Of a stretch of DNA of 64,000 bases, positions 30,301 through 58,800 are shown one piece after another; within the stretch, counting starts at the first letter, position 1, and each line of letters begins with the position of its first letter. Under the pieces are notes generated by a model. It saw only the letters and a list, made by a program, of their open reading frames with translations, was not told the origin of the DNA and ran no database searches. The position numbers and the translations under genes are program-made. This DNA is from Amycolatopsis sp. cg9 (GTDB lineage Bacteria > Actinomycetota > Actinomycetes > Mycobacteriales > Pseudonocardiaceae). The stretch is taken from positions 372,001 to 436,000 of the forward strand of contig NZ_CP166850.1 of the NCBI RefSeq assembly GCF_041346945.1. Reading direction: 5' to 3'.

Positions 30301-32657
30301 TCGCCCGCCCGCGGCCGCACCGGCGCGAGGACTTCGAGCAGCCGTTCCTCGATGGCTTCGACCTGCTCGGAGTGCGACGCGTAGTCCACGGGGATCCGCC
30401 GCGCGCGGACGCCGTCGGCCTCGCACCCGGCCAGCAGCTGCTCGAGCGCGTCGGCCGGCCCGGAGACGACGACGGAGTTCGCCCCGTTGGCGGCCGCGAT
30501 CGCCAGCCCGGTGCCCTCGATCCGCGCGGTCACCGCGGCGACCGGCTGCGCCACCGAGACCATGCCGCCCCCGCCCGCCAGGCGCAGCAGCTCACGACTG
30601 CGCACCGCGACGACCATGGCGGCGTCCTCGAGGGACAGTGCCCCGGCGACGCACGCCGCCGCGATCTCGCCCTGGCTGTGCCCGAGCACGGCCGCCGGTT
30701 CGACGCCGTGGGCCCGCCACACCGCGGCCAGCGAGACCATCACGGCCCACAGCGCGGGCTGCACGACGTCGACGCGCTGCAACGCGGCTTCGTCGGACAG
30801 GACGTCGAAGAGCTTCCAGTCCACATGGGACGCCAGCGCGGCCGCGCACTCGGCCATCCGGGCCGCGAACACCGGTTCGGTGTCCAGGAGTTCCTGCCCC
30901 ATCCCGGCCCACTGCGAACCCTGGCCGGGGAAGACGAACACGACCCCGCCCCCACCCGACGGCGTCCCTTCGACGACCGCCGGGTCCGGCTCACCGGCGG
31001 CCAGCGCGGCCAGCCCGCGCCGCAGCTCGTCGCCGTCCCCGAGGACGACGGCGCGGTGCTCCAGCACGGTCCGGGTGGTGGCCAGCGAAAACCCGATGTC
31101 GGCGGGCTCCCCGGCCACCTCCGCGAGCTGCGCCGCCCGCGCCCGCAGCGCACTCCCGGTCTTGGCGGTCACCACCCACGGCACGACCCTCCCCAAGCGC
31201 CCCAATGTGGCGTTGGGTGCGCTGGACGCACCGAACGCCACATTGGGTGCGTCTGACGCACCCAACGCCACATTGGGGTACTCCTCCAGGATCACGTGGG
31301 CGTTCGTGCCGCTCACCCCGAACGACGAGACCGCGGCCCGCCTCGGGCGGTCGGAAGGCGGCCACGCCCGGGCCTCGGTCAGCAGCGAAACCGCGCCGGA
31401 GTCCCAGTCGATGTGCGGGGACGGCTCGTCGACGTGCAGCGTCTTCGGCAGTTCCCCGTGCCGCAGCGCCTCGACCATCTTGAGGACGCCCGCGACCCCG
31501 GACGCCGCCTGCGCGTGCCCGATGTTCGACTTGACGCTCCCCAGCCACAGCGGTGCCCCGGACCGGGACTGGCCGTACGTCGCCAGCAGCGCCTGCGCCT
31601 CGATCGGGTCGCCCAGCTCGGTGCCGGTGCCGTGCGCCTCGACGACGTCGATCTCGGCCGGCGTGAGCCGCGCGTCCGCCAGCGCCCGGCGGATCACGCG
31701 CCGCTGGGCGGGGCCGCTCGGCGCGGACAGGCCGTTGGACGCGCCGTCCTGGTTGATCGCCGAGCCGCGGATCACCGCGAGCACGGTCCGGCCCTTCGCG
31801 ACCGCGTCCGAAAGCCGTTCCAGCAGCACCACGCCCGCGCCCTCGGCCAGTCCCATGCCGTCGGCCGCCCCGGCGAACGCCTTGCAGCGCCCGTCCGGGG
31901 CGACCCCGCGCTGGCGGCTGAACTCGATCAGCACGGCCGGGGTCGACATGATCGTCACTCCGCCGGCGAGCGCCATCGTGCACTCCCCGCGCCGCAGGGC
32001 CTGCACGGCGAGGTGCAGCGCCACCAGCGACGACGAACACGCCGTGTCGACCGTGACCGCGGGCCCCTCCAGGCCGAGGGTGTAGGCGATCCGTCCGGAA
32101 AGGACACTGCCCGCCTTGCCGGTCACCAAGTGGCCTTCGACGCCCTCGGGCGCGGACTGCATCGCGCCGCCGTAGTCGGAGAACCCGCCGCCGACGAACA
32201 CACCCGCCTGCTCGCCGCGCGCCGACACCGGGTCGATGCCCGCGCTTTCGAAGGCCTCCCAGGCGATCTCCAGGAGCAGCCGCTGCTGCGGATCCATCGC
32301 GAGGGCCTCGCGCGGACTGATCGAAAAGAAGCCCGCGTCGAACTTCCCGGCGTCGCGGTGGAAACCGCCGCCACGCGCGTACGTCGTGCCCTGGCTGTCG
32401 GGGTCGGGGTCGTAGAGCGCCTCGACGTCCCAGCCGCGCTCGGCCGGGAACTCCCCGACGGCGTCGCCGCCCTCGTGGACCAGCCGCCACAGGTCGGCGG
32501 CCGAGCGGACGCCACCCGGGTACCGGCAGCCGGTGCCGACGACGGCGATCGGCTCGTGCGTCCGGTCTTCGAGGTCGGCCAGCCGCTTGCGGGTGTCGCG
32601 CAGGTCGGTGGTGGCCCAGCGGAGGTACTCCCGCAGCTTCTCTTCGGGGGTGTCCAT
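27378..32657 (-). CDS. Single-module type I PKS, module 7 (methylmalonyl, DH with motif change, KR)
   Basis: A 1759-residue protein. Docking helix 1-33 ([20 protein letters not shown]). KS about 34 (opening [10 protein letters not shown] rather than the usual VGMSC; TACSSS intact), AT about 569 (GHSQGE, YASH: methylmalonyl), DH about 930, KR about 1342 (LAD at the LDD position, active YAAAN), ACP about 1639 (LGFDSL), docking tail [15 protein letters not shown]. The DH keeps the His and Gly of HxxxGxxxxP but the Pro is Val ([10 protein letters not shown]); all other DHs here keep Pro. The second DH motif LLDAALH is intact, so activity is uncertain: the product would be a 10-methyl-10-ene if active or an 11-hydroxyl if not. 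The KS-AT linker holds the palindromic repeat. ATG at 32657 has AGGAG about 9 nt upstream; gap from the previous gene 24 nt. Confidence 0.95.
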   Translation of the reverse strand: MDTPEEKLREYLRWATTDLRDTRKRLADLEDRTHEPIAVVGTGCRYPGGVRSAADLWRLVHEGGDAVGEFPAERGWDVEALYDPDPDSQGTTYARGGGFHRDAGKFDAGFFSISPREALAMDPQQRLLLEIAWEAFESAGIDPVSARGEQAGVFVGGGFSDYGGAMQSAPEGVEGHLVTGKAGSVLSGRIAYTLGLEGPAVTVDTACSSSLVALHLAVQALRRGECTMALAGGVTIMSTPAVLIEFSRQRGVAPDGRCKAFAGAADGMGLAEGAGVVLLERLSDAVAKGRTVLAVIRGSAINQDGASNGLSAPSGPAQRRVIRRALADARLTPAEIDVVEAHGTGTELGDPIEAQALLATYGQSRSGAPLWLGSVKSNIGHAQAASGVAGVLKMVEALRHGELPKTLHVDEPSPHIDWDSGAVSLLTEARAWPPSDRPRRAAVSSFGVSGTNAHVILEEYPNVALGASDAPNVAFGASSAPNATLGRLGRVVPWVVTAKTGSALRARAAQLAEVAGEPADIGFSLATTRTVLEHRAVVLGDGDELRRGLAALAAGEPDPAVVEGTPSGGGGVVFVFPGQGSQWAGMGQELLDTEPVFAARMAECAAALASHVDWKLFDVLSDEAALQRVDVVQPALWAVMVSLAAVWRAHGVEPAAVLGHSQGEIAAACVAGALSLEDAAMVVAVRSRELLRLAGGGGMVSVAQPVAAVTARIEGTGLAIAAANGANSVVVSGPADALEQLLAGCEADGVRARRIPVDYASHSEQVEAIEERLLEVLAPVRPRAGELPFYSTVTGRPADPTQLDAGYWYCNLRQTVEFEQATRKLLADGHGVFVECSPHPVLATAVQETAEDAGREVVAVGSLRRDDGGRSRLLRSIAEAFVRGVPADWATAFDGAHTVPLPTYPFDGDHYWLPATAAAADLGSAGLVEAGHPLLGAAVELPDDGGFLFTGRLSLRSHPWLAEHAVHGTVLLVGTAFVELALHAAAAAGCAEVEELALEAPLVLPSEGAVLIRLTVGAAGDDGRRALALHSRPEDDLLGEWTRHAAGFAAPGAAVPATGLVSWPPADAEPVPLDDVYGRAAERGFAYGPVFQGLRAVWRRGDEVFAEVALPREHHGEAARFGVHPALLDAALHTVALGSLNTEGTGRLPFSWAGVRLHAAGATALRVRLTPSGTETLTVEVADEAGSPVAVIDALTSRPVAPGQVRAARRSGPLFRVDWVPGAPGARGDAEFVPVPRGDVREVLGAVLTRIQSELDSDRRLVFVTSGAAADDPVAAAVWGLVRSAQAEHPDRFVLLDLEHPDDPVPAELPADENQLSVRSGQIFVPRLAPVAAEPAGPPAFDGSVLITGGTGTLGRLVAGHLARNGTKRLVLVSRRGYAAPGAADVVSGLTALGAEVTVVACDVADRARLAEVLDDIPDLAAVVHTAGALADGVVETLTPERIDVVLRAKVDAAEHLHELVPDAHLVLFSSAAGTFGTPGQGNYAAANAYLDALARRRRAHGLPGQSLAWGLWADTSELTGTLGSTGLDRLRRTGSRAFTAEDGLAAFDLALATEDPVVVPVQLDLRVRGDQGVPPLLRGLVRAPLRRTAAVDTSVRAQLAGLGPAERGRVLLTLVRAQAAAVLGHAGPGAVEPGRGFLDLGFDSLTAVELRNRLQAATGLRLPATLVFDHPTATALARFLAERLGTDGAPALAPALAELGRLETVLAPFTGEAREAITVRLKELLSRWSAEPDVGPAADIDAATDDELFGVLDELRTP
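31196..31280 (-). repeat. Palindromic repeat in the KS7-AT7 linker
   Basis: Three sub-units, in frame, encoding [20 protein letters not shown] plus NATLG. The order of forward and inverted units differs from other copies, as if arms had been shuffled or inverted. Confidence 0.9.
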
Positions 32658-32681
32658 CGTGGTACTCCTAGGTGCGAAAGG

Positions 32682-46793
<14,112 letters not shown>

Positions 46794-46822
46794 GGTGGTC
46801 GGTCTCCGCGGTTTCGTTCTGG

Positions 46823-49800
46823 TCAGGGAAGATCGAGGGCCAGGGAGACGAGGTCGTCCACGTCCATGGCGTCGATCGAGGCTTCGGCGGGTTCGGCGGG
46901 TCCGGCGTCCGGGTCGGCGAGCCGCAGCAGCGCGTCGAGCAGCCCGGCTTCCCGCAGCCGGTCCACCGGGATCGCCGCGAGCACGGCGGCGAGGTCGGGC
47001 TCGGCGGGTTCGACGTGCAGCTCGGCTTCCAGGTGCGTGGCGAGCGCGGTCGCGTCCGGGTAGCTGAACACCAGCGTCGGTGGCAGCCGCAGACCGGTTT
47101 CGGCGCCGATCCGGTTGCGCAGCTCGACCGCGGTGAGCGAGTCGAAGCCGAGGTCGCGGAACGCCTGCCGGGCCGGGACGGCGTCCGGGTCGGCGTGCCC
47201 GAGCACGGCCGCCACGTGCGCGCGGACGAACCCGACGAGCACCTCGAGCCGGCCGGCTTCGGGCACCGCGGCCAGGCGTTCGCGCAGCCGCGCGGGTGCG
47301 GCCGTGCGGGCCGGGGCCCGGACGAGACCCCGCAGCAGCGCGGGCACTTCGCCGCGCACCGTGAGGTCGAGCCGCATCGGGACCAGCGTCGCGCCGCCGT
47401 CCGCGCGGGCCGCGTCGAGCAGCGCCAAACCGTCCTCGGTGGACAGTGCGGTGACGCCGCCCCGGCGTTCGCCGTCGCCCATGCCGTCGGCCCACAGGCC
47501 CCACGCGAGGGACTGCGCCGGCAGGCCCGCCGCGCGGCGGTGGGCGGCGAGCGCGTCGAGGAACGCGTTCGCGGCCGCGTAGTTGGCCTGCCCGGGCGTG
47601 CCGAGGGTGCCCGCGGCCGAGGAGAACAGGACGAACTCCGTGACGTCGCCGGCCAGCTCGTGCAGGTGCCAGGCGGCGTCGGCCTTGGCCTGCAGGACGG
47701 TCTCGACCTGCTTCGGTGTGAGGGTCTCGACGACGCCGTCGGCGAGCACCCCGGCGGCGTGCACGACCGCCGTGACGGGGTGCTCCGCGAACAGCGCGGC
47801 CACCGCGTCCCGGTCGGCGAGGTCGCACGCGGCGAGCGTGACGTCCGCGCCGAGTTCGCGCAGCTCAGCGGCCAGTTCGCCGGCTCCCGGCGCGGCCTCG
47901 CCGCGGCGGCTCACCAGCACCAGGTGCCCGGCACCCCGCGTGGCCAGGTGGCGGGCGACGGCGGCGCCGAGCGCCCCCGTCCCGCCGGTGACCAGCACCT
48001 TCCCCGCGACGGCCGGGGCCTCACCGTCCGTCGGACGAACCCGGGCCAGCCGTGGCACCAGGAGAGCGCCGTCGCGGAGCGCCGCCTGCGGTTCCCCGGT
48101 CAGTACCGGCACGGCGGCCGGGCCGTCGAGGTCGAGCAGCGCGAACCGGTCCGGGTGCTCGGCCTGCGCGGAGCGGAGCAGGCCCCACACCGCGGCCGCG
48201 GCCAGGTCCCACACGTCCTCGCCGGGCCGCGTGGCGACCGCGCCCCGGGTCACGACGACCAGCCGCGGCCCGTCCCCGGCCACCCACTCCCGCACGGTGG
48301 CCAGCACGCTCGTGACGGTCTCCCGCACCGCTTCCGGAACCGCACCCGCGGCCCGCGGCACGGGCAGGTACGCCACCTCGGCCGAATCCCGCGCCACGAC
48401 TTCGGCGCCGGACTGCTCCAGCGCGGTGACCAGGCCGGGGTCGTCGCCGAGCACCGCACAGCGCGTGAGCGGCGTGCCGGTGGCCGGGACCCAGTCCACG
48501 CGGAACATCGCGTCGCGAACCCCGAGTCCTTCGGCCGAGAACGGCCGCAGGGCCAGCGCGTCGACGACGCCCACCGGCGCACCCGTCCCGTCGGCCAGCG
48601 CGAGCGCGAACCCTTCGGGCACCGGGGTCAGCCGGACCCGCAGGCTCGTCGCCCCGGTCGCCGCGAGGTGCACGCCGGTCCACGCGAAGGGCAGCTGAGC
48701 CGTGCCGTCGCCGCGCAGCGCCGCCGTGTGCAGGGCCGCGTCGAACAGCGCCGGGTGCAGCAGGAACCCCGCCGGGACGTCGGACAGCCCGACCTCGGCG
48801 AACAGTTCTTCGTCATGCACCCACGCGGCCCGCAGGCCCTGGAACGCCGGCCCGTAACCGAATCCGGCCTCGGCGAACCGCGGGTAGACGTCGCCGACCG
48901 CGACCGGCTCGGCGCCGGCGGGCGGCCATTCGGTCAAGGCCACCACGGGCTTCGCGCCTTCGGCGACCGTGCCTTCCGCGTGCCGGGTCCACGGCTCGGT
49001 GGCGTCCCGGCGGGCGTGGACCCGCACCGGCCGCGCCCCGGCTTCCGGGGCGCCGACCGTGACCTGCACTTGAACGCCCTGGTCCGGCACCACGAGCGGC
49101 GCTTCGAGGGTCAGTTCCGTGACGACGGCGCAGCCGGCTTCGGCCGCGGTGCGCAGGACGAGCTCCAGCAGCGCGGTGCCCGGCAGCAGCGTGGTCCCGC
49201 CGACGGTGTGGTCGGCCAGCCACGGGTGCGTCCGCGGCGACAGCCGGGCCGTGCCGAGGACGCCGTCCTCCTCCGCCAGCGGCACGATCGCCGCCAGCAG
49301 CGGGTGACCGGTCGCGGCCAGGCCCGCCGAAGCGACGTCGCCGGACGGCGCGGCGGCCAGCCAGAACCGCTCCCGCTGGAAGGCGTAGGACGGCAGGGCG
49401 ACGTGCCCGCCGCCGGGCCCGAAGCCGGCGGCCCAGTCGACCGCGCGGCCCCGGACGTACCGCCGGGCCAGCGCGGTGAGCAGCGTCTCCACCTCCGGGT
49501 GACCGGCCCGCATCGCCGGAACGGCCTCGCCGTCGTCGACCAGCGCGGTCAGCACGCCGTCCGGGCCCAGCTCCAGGAAGTCCGTGGCACCGGTGGCGCG
49601 CAGGGCGTCGTGGAACCGGACCGGCTCGCGGACCTGACGAACCCAGTGCTCGGCCGTGGTCGGATCGCCATCTTCCACGGTGGACACGATCGGGATCACC
49701 GGCTCGGCGAAAGTCAGTCCCTCGACGACCGCGCGGAGCTCGTCGAGCATCGGCTCCATCAGCGCGGAGTGGAACGCGTGACTCGTGTTGAGCCGCTTGG

Positions 49801-52800
49801 TCGTGGCGAACGCCGCCGCGTACTCGGTCACCGCGGCTTCCTCGCCGGACAGCACGACCGAGTCCGGGCCGTTCACCGCCGCCAGGGAAACACCTTCCGG
49901 CAGCTGAAGGTCCTCTTCGGACGCCTGCACCGCGATCATCACGCCACCGGCGGGCAGCGCCTGCATCAACCGGCCCCGCGCCGCGACCAGGGTGGCCGCG
50001 TCTTCCAGGGTGAGAATCCCGGCGACGTGCGCGGCCGCGATCTCCCCGACCGAATGCCCCACGACGACGTCGGGCCGGACGCCCCACGCTTCCAGTAGCC
50101 GGAACAGCGCGACTTCGAGCGCGAAGATCGCCTGCTGCGCGAACTCGGTCTCGGACGAGCCGAGGAAGTCGCCGAGCCGCGGGTCGAGGTGCGCGCAGAC
50201 CGCGTCGAACGCGTCCGCGTACACCGGGAACGCCTCGTACAGCTCACGACCCATGCCCGGCCGTTGCGAACCCTGGCCGGTGAACAGGAACGCGGTCCGG
50301 CCGTCCGGCACCACGGAACCGGTGACGACACCGGGTTCGCCGCGCCCGAGCGCGGCCAGCCCGGCCGGGACGTCACCGACGACGACCGCCCGGTGGGCGT
50401 GCTGCGCCCGCGTGGTGACCAGCGCGTGCGCCACCGCCGGGAGCGGGTGGCCGGCCAGGTGCGCCCGCAGCCGCGTCGCCTGCTCGCGCAGGGCGGCCGG
50501 CGACTTGGCGGTGAGCACGACCGGCGGGCACGGGTGCACCGGGACTTCCACCTCGGCCGGCGCCGGGCCGGCTTCGAGGATGACGTGGGCGTTGGTGCCG
50601 CTGATCCCGAACGACGACACCGCCGCGCGCCGGATCCCGGCGGGCCACTCGACCGGCTCGGTGAGGAGCCGGACGGCACCGGTGGTCCAGTCGACGTGCG
50701 GGGTCGGCTCGTCGACGTGCAGCGTCTTCGGGAGCACTCCGTGGCGCAGCGCCTGGACCATCTTGATCACGCCGGCGACGCCCGCGGCGGCCTGCGTGTG
50801 CCCGAGGTTGGACTTGATCGAGCCGAGCCACAGCGGCGTTTCCCGCTCCTGGCCGTAGGTGGCGAGCACCGCCTGGGCTTCGATGGGGTCGCCGAGCCGG
50901 GTACCGGTGCCGTGCGCCTCCACAACGTCCACATCGGACGGTGCCAGTCCCGCCGCCGCCAGCGCGGCACGGATCACCCGCTGCTGCGACGGCCCGTTCG
51001 GCGCGGTCAAGCCGTTGGACGCACCATCGGAGTTGACCGCGGAGCCGCGGACCACCGCGAGCACCTGGTGGCCGTTGCGCTGCGCGTCGGACAGGCGTTC
51101 CAGGACGAGCACGCCGACCCCCTCCGACCAGCCGGTGCCGTCGGCGGCCGCCGCGAAGGGCTTGCAGCGGCCGTCGGGCGCCAGCCCGCGCTGGCGGCTG
51201 AACTCGACGAACGTCGCCGGGGTCGCCATCACCGTGACACCCCCGGCCAGCGCCAGCGAACACTCCCCGGACCGCAGCGCCTGCGCGGCGAGGTGAAGCG
51301 TGACCAGCGACGACGAGCACGCCGTGTCCACGGTCACCGCCGGGCCTTCGAGGCCGAACGAGTAGGCGACGCGTCCGGAAAGGACACTGCCGGAGTTGCC
51401 GATCCCGACGAACCCTTCGACGCCCTCGGGCACGCTGGTCAGGCGGGCGCCGTAGTCGTGGTACATCTGGCCGGCGAACACCCCGGTGCGGCTGCCGCGC
51501 AGCGCGCCCGGGTCGATCCCGGCGCTCTCGAACGCTTCCCACGACGTCTCCAGCAGCAACCGCTGCTGCGGGTCCATGGCGAGGGCTTCGCGGGGACTGA
51601 TCCCGAAGAACGCCGCGTCGAATTCCGCGGCGTCGTAGAGGAAGCCGCCCTCGCGGGTGTAGGTCGTGCCCGTGCGCTCGGGGTCGGGGTCGTATTCGAC
51701 GTCCCAGCCGCGGTCGGCCGGGAACTCCCCGATGCCGTCGCGGCCGTCGAGGACCAGCCGCCAGAGGTCGTCCGGCGAACCGATGCCGCCGGGGTAGCGG
51801 CAGCTCATGCCGACGATCGCGACGGGCTCGTCGACCGCCGCGACCACCGGGGCGGCCGCGTCGGCGCGTACCCCGGTCAGCTCGGCTTCGAGGTGCTCCG
51901 CCAGCGCGGCGGGGGTGGCGTAGTCGAACACGACGGTCGCGGCGAGCCGGAGCCCGGTGACGGTGTCGAGCCGGTTGCGCAGTTCGACCGCGGTCAGCGA
52001 GTCGAAGCCCAGGTCGGAGAACGCCTGGCCGGGTTCGACGGCGGCGGCCGACGCGTGCCCGAGCACGGCGGCGGCCTCGGCGCGGACGACTTCGAGGAGG
52101 TTGTCCGTGCGGGGTGCCGAAGTGGCCCGCCGGACCGGGACCCGGACGAGCCCCCGCAGGATCGGCGGGAGGTGCTCGCCCTGGGCGCGCAGGCCGGCGT
52201 GGTCGAGCAGGACCGGCCACAGCACGGGTTCCGCGTGCGCGAACGTCGTGTCGAACAGGGCCAGGCCGGTCTCGGTGTCGATCGGGCGCAGGCCGCTGCG
52301 TTCGATGCGGCGGCGTTCGGCCGCGGCGAGCTCGGCGGCCATGCCCCCGTCCAGCCACGGTCCCCAGGCCAGTGACCGGCCGGGCAGGCCGTGCGCCGCG
52401 CGGTGGGCGGCGAGCGCGTCGAGGTAGGCGTTCGCGGCCGCGTACCCGGCCTGCCCGGCGCTGCCGAACGCGCCGGCGACCGAGGAGAAGAGCACCAGGT
52501 GCGCGCCGGGGACGAGCTCGTGCAGGTGCCGGGCGGCGTCGGCCTTCGGGCCGAGCACGGCGGCGAGGCGGGCCGCGTCCTGGGCGTCGAGGAGACCGTC
52601 GTCGAGGACACCGGCGGCGTGCACGACCGCGGTCGGCGTCAGTCCGCTCAGCAGGTCGGCCAGCGCGTCGCGGTCGGCGACGTCGCACGCGGCGACGGTG
52701 ACCTTCGCGCCGGCGGCTTCCAGCTCGGCGGCGAGGTCCTTCGCCCCGGGCGCGTCGAGACCGCGGCGCGAAGTGAGCACGAGGTGCCCCGTCCCCTGCT

Positions 52801-55800
52801 CCGCGAGCCGCCGCGCGACGGCCGCGCCGAGCGCACCGGTACCCCCGGTGACCAGGACGGTCCCGTGCGGATCGGCGATCGTCACGGGGTCACCGGCGAC
52901 GTCGGCGCGGGCCAGCCGCGGTACGAGGACGCGCCCGTTCCGGACGGCGGCTTCGGGCTCGTCGGGCAACGCGGGGAGGTCGTCGTCGGGCCCGAGATCG
53001 GCCAGCACGAACCGGCCCGGGTGCTCCTGCTGCGCGGTCCGCAGCAAGCCGCGGGCGGCAGCGGCGGCGAGGTCGGTGACGTCCTCCCCCGGCCGCGTCG
53101 CCACGGCCCCGCGGGTGACGACGACCAGCCGGGCCGCGGCGGACCGCTCGTCGGCGAGCCAGTTCCGTACCAGCTCGAGGGCGTTCGTCACCGCTTCGGC
53201 CAGCCCACAGGGTTCCCATTCGACGGCGACGACGGGCACCGGCGCGACGGCGTCGGCCGGCACCCAGTCGAGGCGGTACAGCGACTGCGCGGGGGTGACC
53301 TGCGCCGCGGACACCGGGCGCAGCGCGAGCGAACGCACGCTCGCCACCGCCCGCCCGGTTTCGTCGGCGAGGGTCAGCGCGACCGCGTCCTGGCCCGCGC
53401 GCCGGATGCGGACCCGCAGGGCGGCCGCGCCGGACGCCGTCAGCGAGACGCCCGTCCAGGAGAACGGCAGGTGCGGGCCGTCGACGAAGCCGCCGAGGCC
53501 GAGCCCGTGCAGGGCGGCGTCGAGCAGGGCCGGGTGCAGGCCGTACTCCTCCGGCGCGTAGCCCGCGGGCAGCGCGACCTCGGCGTACACCGTCTCGCCG
53601 TCCCGCCAAGCGGCCCGCAGGCCCTGGAACGCGGGCCCGTAGCCGAAGCCCTGCTCGGCGGCGCGGTCGTAGAGGTCGTCCACGGCCACCGCGCCCGAGG
53701 GCGGCCACTCGGTGAGGTCTTCCGCTTCGGGGGCCGCCTCGCTCACCTTTCCGGTGGCGTGCAGGGTCCAGGTGTCCGCATCGGACGGTCGCGAGTGGAT
53801 GGTCACCGCTCGATCGGCGCCGACCGCCACGCGCAGGGCGACGTCGCCGCGCAGGACGAGCGGCGCGCCCAGCGTCAGTTCCTCGACGACCGGGCAGCCC
53901 AGTTCCGCGCCCGCGCGCAACGCCAGCTCGGCGAACGCCGCGCCCGGCAGCAGCGGCGTGCCCAGCACCTCGTGCTCGGCCAGCCACGGCGTGCTCCGGG
54001 CCGACAGCGAGCCGGTGAACACCGTCCCCGCGTCCGGCAGCTCCACGGCCGCCCCCAGCAGCGGGTGGCCGGGTGCGGACTGCCCGAGCGCCGTCACGTC
54101 GCCGGCGGCGGGACCCGCGTCGAGCCAGTACCGGTTGTGTTCGAAGGCGTAGCCGGGCAGCTCGACCGGTGTCGCCTCGGCGAACACCGCCGACCAGCGC
54201 GGCGAAACCCCGCGCACGTGCAGCCGCGCCAAGGCGGTCAGCGCGGTCCGCACTTCGCCATGGCCTTTACGCAGCACCGGGATGGCGCCGTCGACCATCG
54301 CGCTCAGGACGGCGTCCGGACCGATCTCGACGAAGGTGCTCGCGTTCGTGGCCTTGACCGCGTCCGCGAACCGGACACACTCCCGCACCTGACGGACCCA
54401 GTAGTCCGGACCACTTTCCACAGTGGACACCCACGGAATGACCGGCTCGGCGACAGTGAGCCCGTCGATCGCGGCCGCGAACTCCACCAGCATCGGCTCC
54501 ATCAACGCCGAATGGAACGCATGACTCGTATTGAGCCGCTTGGTCTTCTCGAATTTGGCCGCGTACTCGGTGACCGCGGCTTCCACACCCGACAACACCA
54601 CCGAATCCGGCCCATTCACCGCCGCCAGCGAAACACCCTCCGGCAGGTGAATGTCCTGTTCGGACGCCTGAACCGCGACCATCACGCCACCCTCGGGCAA
54701 CGCCTGCATCAACCGCCCCCGCGCCGCGACCAACGTGGCCGCGTCCTCGAGACTCAGCACCCCGGCCACGTGCGCCGCCGCGATCTCCCCCACCGAGTGC
54801 CCCACCACGACATCGGGCCGCAGGCCCCACGACTCCAGCAGGCGGGACAACGCCACCTCCACCGCGAAGATCCCCTGCTGCGCGAGATCGGTGTCCGGCG
54901 CTCCCGAGAGTTCCTTGACCCGCGGGTCCAAGTACGCACAAGCCGCGTCGAACGCCGCCGCGTACACCGGGAACGCCTCGTACAACTCCCGGCCCATCCC
55001 CGCGCGCTGCGAACCCTGCCCGGTGAACAGGAACGCGACCTTGCCGCTCACGGGCTGTCCGACGTGGACACCCGGCGCGGACGATCCCGCCGCCACGGCT
55101 TCGAGACCGCGCAGCAGCTCGGCCCGGTCCGCACCGACGACGGCGGCCCGGTGCTCCAGCACCGCGCGTCCGGTGGCCAACGTCCGGCCCACGGCCTCGA
55201 CCGGCTGTTCCGGCGCGGCGAGCAACCGCCGCGCCTGCTCACGAAGAGCGGACGGCGACTTGGCCGAAAGCACCCACGGCACCGCGGTCCCCGAGCGCCC
55301 CAATGTGGCGTTGGGTGCGCTGGACGCACCCAATGTGGCGTTCGGTGCGTCTGACGCACCGAACGCCACATTGGGGCGCTCCGGCTCCTCCAGGATCACG
55401 TGGGCGTTGGTGCCGCTGATCCCGAACGACGACACCCCGGCTCGCCGGGGCCGGCCGGACGCGGGCCACGGGACGGCTTCGGTGAGCAGCCGGACTTCGC
55501 CGCCGGTCCAGTCGACGTGCGGGGTGGGCTCGTCGACGTGCAGCGTCTTCGGCAGCATGCCGTGCCGGAGGGCCTGCACCACCTTGATGACGCCGGCGAC
55601 CCCCGCGGCCGCCTGGGTGTGGCCGAGGTTCGACTTGATCGACCCGAGCCACAGCGGCTCGGCGCGGTCCTGCCCATAGGTGGCCAGTACCGCCTGAGCC
55701 TCGATCGGGTCGCCGAGGCGGGTACCCGTGCCGTGCGCCTCGACGGCGTCCACATCGGACGGCGTCAGGCCCGCGGTCGCCAGCGCGGCCCGGATCACCC

Positions 55801-58800
55801 GCTGCTGCGACGGCCCGTTCGGCGCGGTCAGGCCGTTCGACGCGCCATCGGAGTTGACCGCCGAACCGCGGACCACGGCGAGCACGCGGTGCCCGTTGCG
55901 CCGCGCGTCGGACAGGCGTTCCAGGACGAGCACGCCGGCGCCTTCACCCCACCCGGTGCCGTCGGCCGCGGCGGCGAACGACTTGCAGCGGCCGTCGGGT
56001 GCCAGCCCGCGCTGCCGCGAGAACTCGACGAACGTCGCCGGCGTCGCCATCACCGTCACCCCGCCGGCCAGCGCCAGCGAACACTCACCCGACCGCAGCG
56101 CCTGCCCGGCCAGGTGCAGCGCCACCAGCGACGACGAACACGCCGTGTCGACCGTGACCGCCGGGCCTTCCAGGCCGAACGAGTAGGCGATCCGTCCGGA
56201 AAGGACACTGCCGGAGTTCCCGATCCCCAGAAAACCCTCGACGTCCGCCGGCGCGGTCGTCAGCCGGGCGCCGTAGTCGTGGTACATCAAGCCGGCGAAG
56301 ACGCCGGTCCGGCTGCCCCGCAGCGAATCCGGCGCGATGCCCGCGTGCTCGAACGCCTCCCACGACGTCTCCAGCAGCAACCGCTGCTGCGGGTCCATCG
56401 CCAGTGCCTCGCGCGGCGAGATCCCGAAGAACGCCGCGTCGAACTCCGCCGCGTCGTAGAGGAAGCCGCCCTCACGGGTGGTGGTCGTGCCCGGGCGCTC
56501 CGGGTCGGTGCTGTGTTCGACGGTCCAGCCGCGGTCGTCCGGGAACTCGCCGATGCCGTCGCGGCCCTCCGCGACCAGCCGCCACAGGTCGTCCGGCGAG
56601 CCGACGCCGCCGGGGTACCGGCAGCTCATGCCCACGATCGCGATGGGCTCGTCGGCGCGGACGACGGTCGCCTCGACTTCGGACACCGAGGTGCCCAGCA
56701 GCTCCGCACCGAGGTGCGCGGCCAGCGCGTCCGCGCCGGGGTGGTCGAAGACGAGCGTCGACGACAGCCGGAGCCCGGTCGCCTCGGCGAGCCGGTTGCG
56801 CAGCTCGACCGCGGTCAGGGAGTCGAACCCGAGATCGCCGAACGCCCGCGTGGCGTCGACGCGGGCCCCCGGTTCGTGCCCGAGCACGGCCGCGGCTTCG
56901 GTCCGGACCAAGTCCAGCAGCAGCGTCTCCCGCTCGGCCGCGGGCGCGGCGGCCAGCCGGTCGCCGAACGACGAAACCGGGCGGGCGCGCCGGGCCGGGG
57001 TGCGCACGAGGCCGCGCAGCAACGCCGGCACCGGACCACCGCGGAAGGCGGCGAGGTCGAGCCGCACGGGCAGGCTGACCGCCCGGTCCGCCGCCAGCGC
57101 GGCGTCGAACAGCGCCAGACCGTCCTCGACGGACAATCCGTCGCGGCCGGCGGCCATCCCGGTTTCCCAGGCGCCCCAGGCGATCGAGCGGCCCGGCAGT
57201 CCCACGGCCCGGCGGTGGGCCGCCAGCGCGTCCAGGTAGGCGTTGGCGGCGGCGTAGTTCGCCTGCCCGGCCGCGCCGAAAACACCCGCGACCGAAGAGA
57301 ACAGAACCAAGTGCGCATCGGGGACGAGTTCGTGCAGCAGCCAGGCCGCGTCCACCTTCGGCCGCAGCACGGCTTCGAACCGTTCCGGGGTGAGCGAAGT
57401 GAGGACACCGTCGTCGAGCACCCCGGCCGCGTGCACGACCGCGTCGAGGCCGGGCAGCGAGCCGAGCAGCGCCGAAACGACGTCCCGGTCGGTGCAGTCG
57501 CAGGCCACGACCTCGGCACCCAGCTCGGTGAGGGCCGCCGCCCCGGGGGCGTCCGGACCGCGGCGACCGGCGACGACGACCCGGCCGGTCCCGCGCTCGA
57601 GGAGGTGCCGGGCGAGCGCGGTGCCGAGCGCGCCGGTACCACCCGTGATGAGAACTGTTTCCCACGACGGGAATTCGGCCGCCGGAGCGGTGGCGCGGGT
57701 CAGGCGGGGCACGAACACCCGGCCGGCGCGCACCGCGAACTGCGGTTCCCCGGCCGGGAAGCGGGTGAGCCCGTCGACGTCGTCGGTGTCCACCAGCACG
57801 AACCGGCCGGGGTGCTCGGCCTGCGCCGCCCGGACCAGGCCCCACACGGCCGAGCCCGCGAGATCGGTGAACTCGTCCATGACCGCGCCGCGCGTCACCA
57901 CGACCAAGCGCTCGTCGGGCGCGTGCTCCGCGGCGAGCCAGTCCTGCAGCCCGGCGAGGACGCGGGTGGTCGAAGCGTGCACCGCGGCGGGGTCCGTACC
58001 GCCGTCGACGGTCAGGACCACCGTCCGGATGTCCTCGGCCGTCCCACCCGGCGGCAGCTGCGGCCAGTCGACGGCGAAGAGCGACTGCCGCGGCACCGCC
58101 ACCGGCCGCACGGTCAGCGCCTCGACCGCGACGACCGGTTCCCCGGCTTCGTCGGTCGCCACCAGGGTGATCGTTTCGGGACCGGTGGCGGACAGCCGGA
58201 CGCGCAGGGCCGAGCGGCCGCGCGCGGCCACCGTCACCCCGGCCCAGCTGAACGGCACCCGGCCCGCGCCGGTGTCCGGGAGGACGCCGAGCGCCATCGC
58301 GTGCAGCGCGCAGTCGAGCAACGCCGGGTGCAGCGCGAACTTCCCCGCGTTGTCCAGCGGTAGTTCCACTTCGGCGAAGACGTCGCCGCCACGCCGCCAA
58401 GCCGCGCGCAGGCCCTGGAACGCCGGGCCGTAGCCGAACCCGCGGTCGCCGAACCGGGCGTAGAGGTCGTCGACCTCGACGGGTTCGGCGTCCGCCGGCG
58501 GCCACTCGACCGGTCCGGCCGCGAGCCGGTTCCCGCTGGTCAGCACGCCGGTGGCGTGCCGGGTCCACGGCTCGTCGAACGCCGAACCGGCCGGGCGCGA
58601 GTAGATCTGCAGGGTGCGGGTGGCGCTGACGGTGATCTGGACCTCGACCCCGCCGTCCGGGAGGGCGAGCGGCGCTTCGAGGGTGAGTTCGCCGATGCCG
58701 TCGCAGCCCGCCTGCTCGGCCGCGCGCACCGCGAGCTCCACGAACGCCGTGCCCGGCACCAGCGTCGAGCCGAGCACCACGTGGTCGGCGAGCCACGGGT

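Noticed and set aside
46794..47828. Longer N-terminus for the modules 4-6 PKS
   Set aside because: The upstream frame is Arg-rich run-through overlapping the end of the previous PKS. The ATG at 46793 has a ribosome binding site and starts a docking helix.
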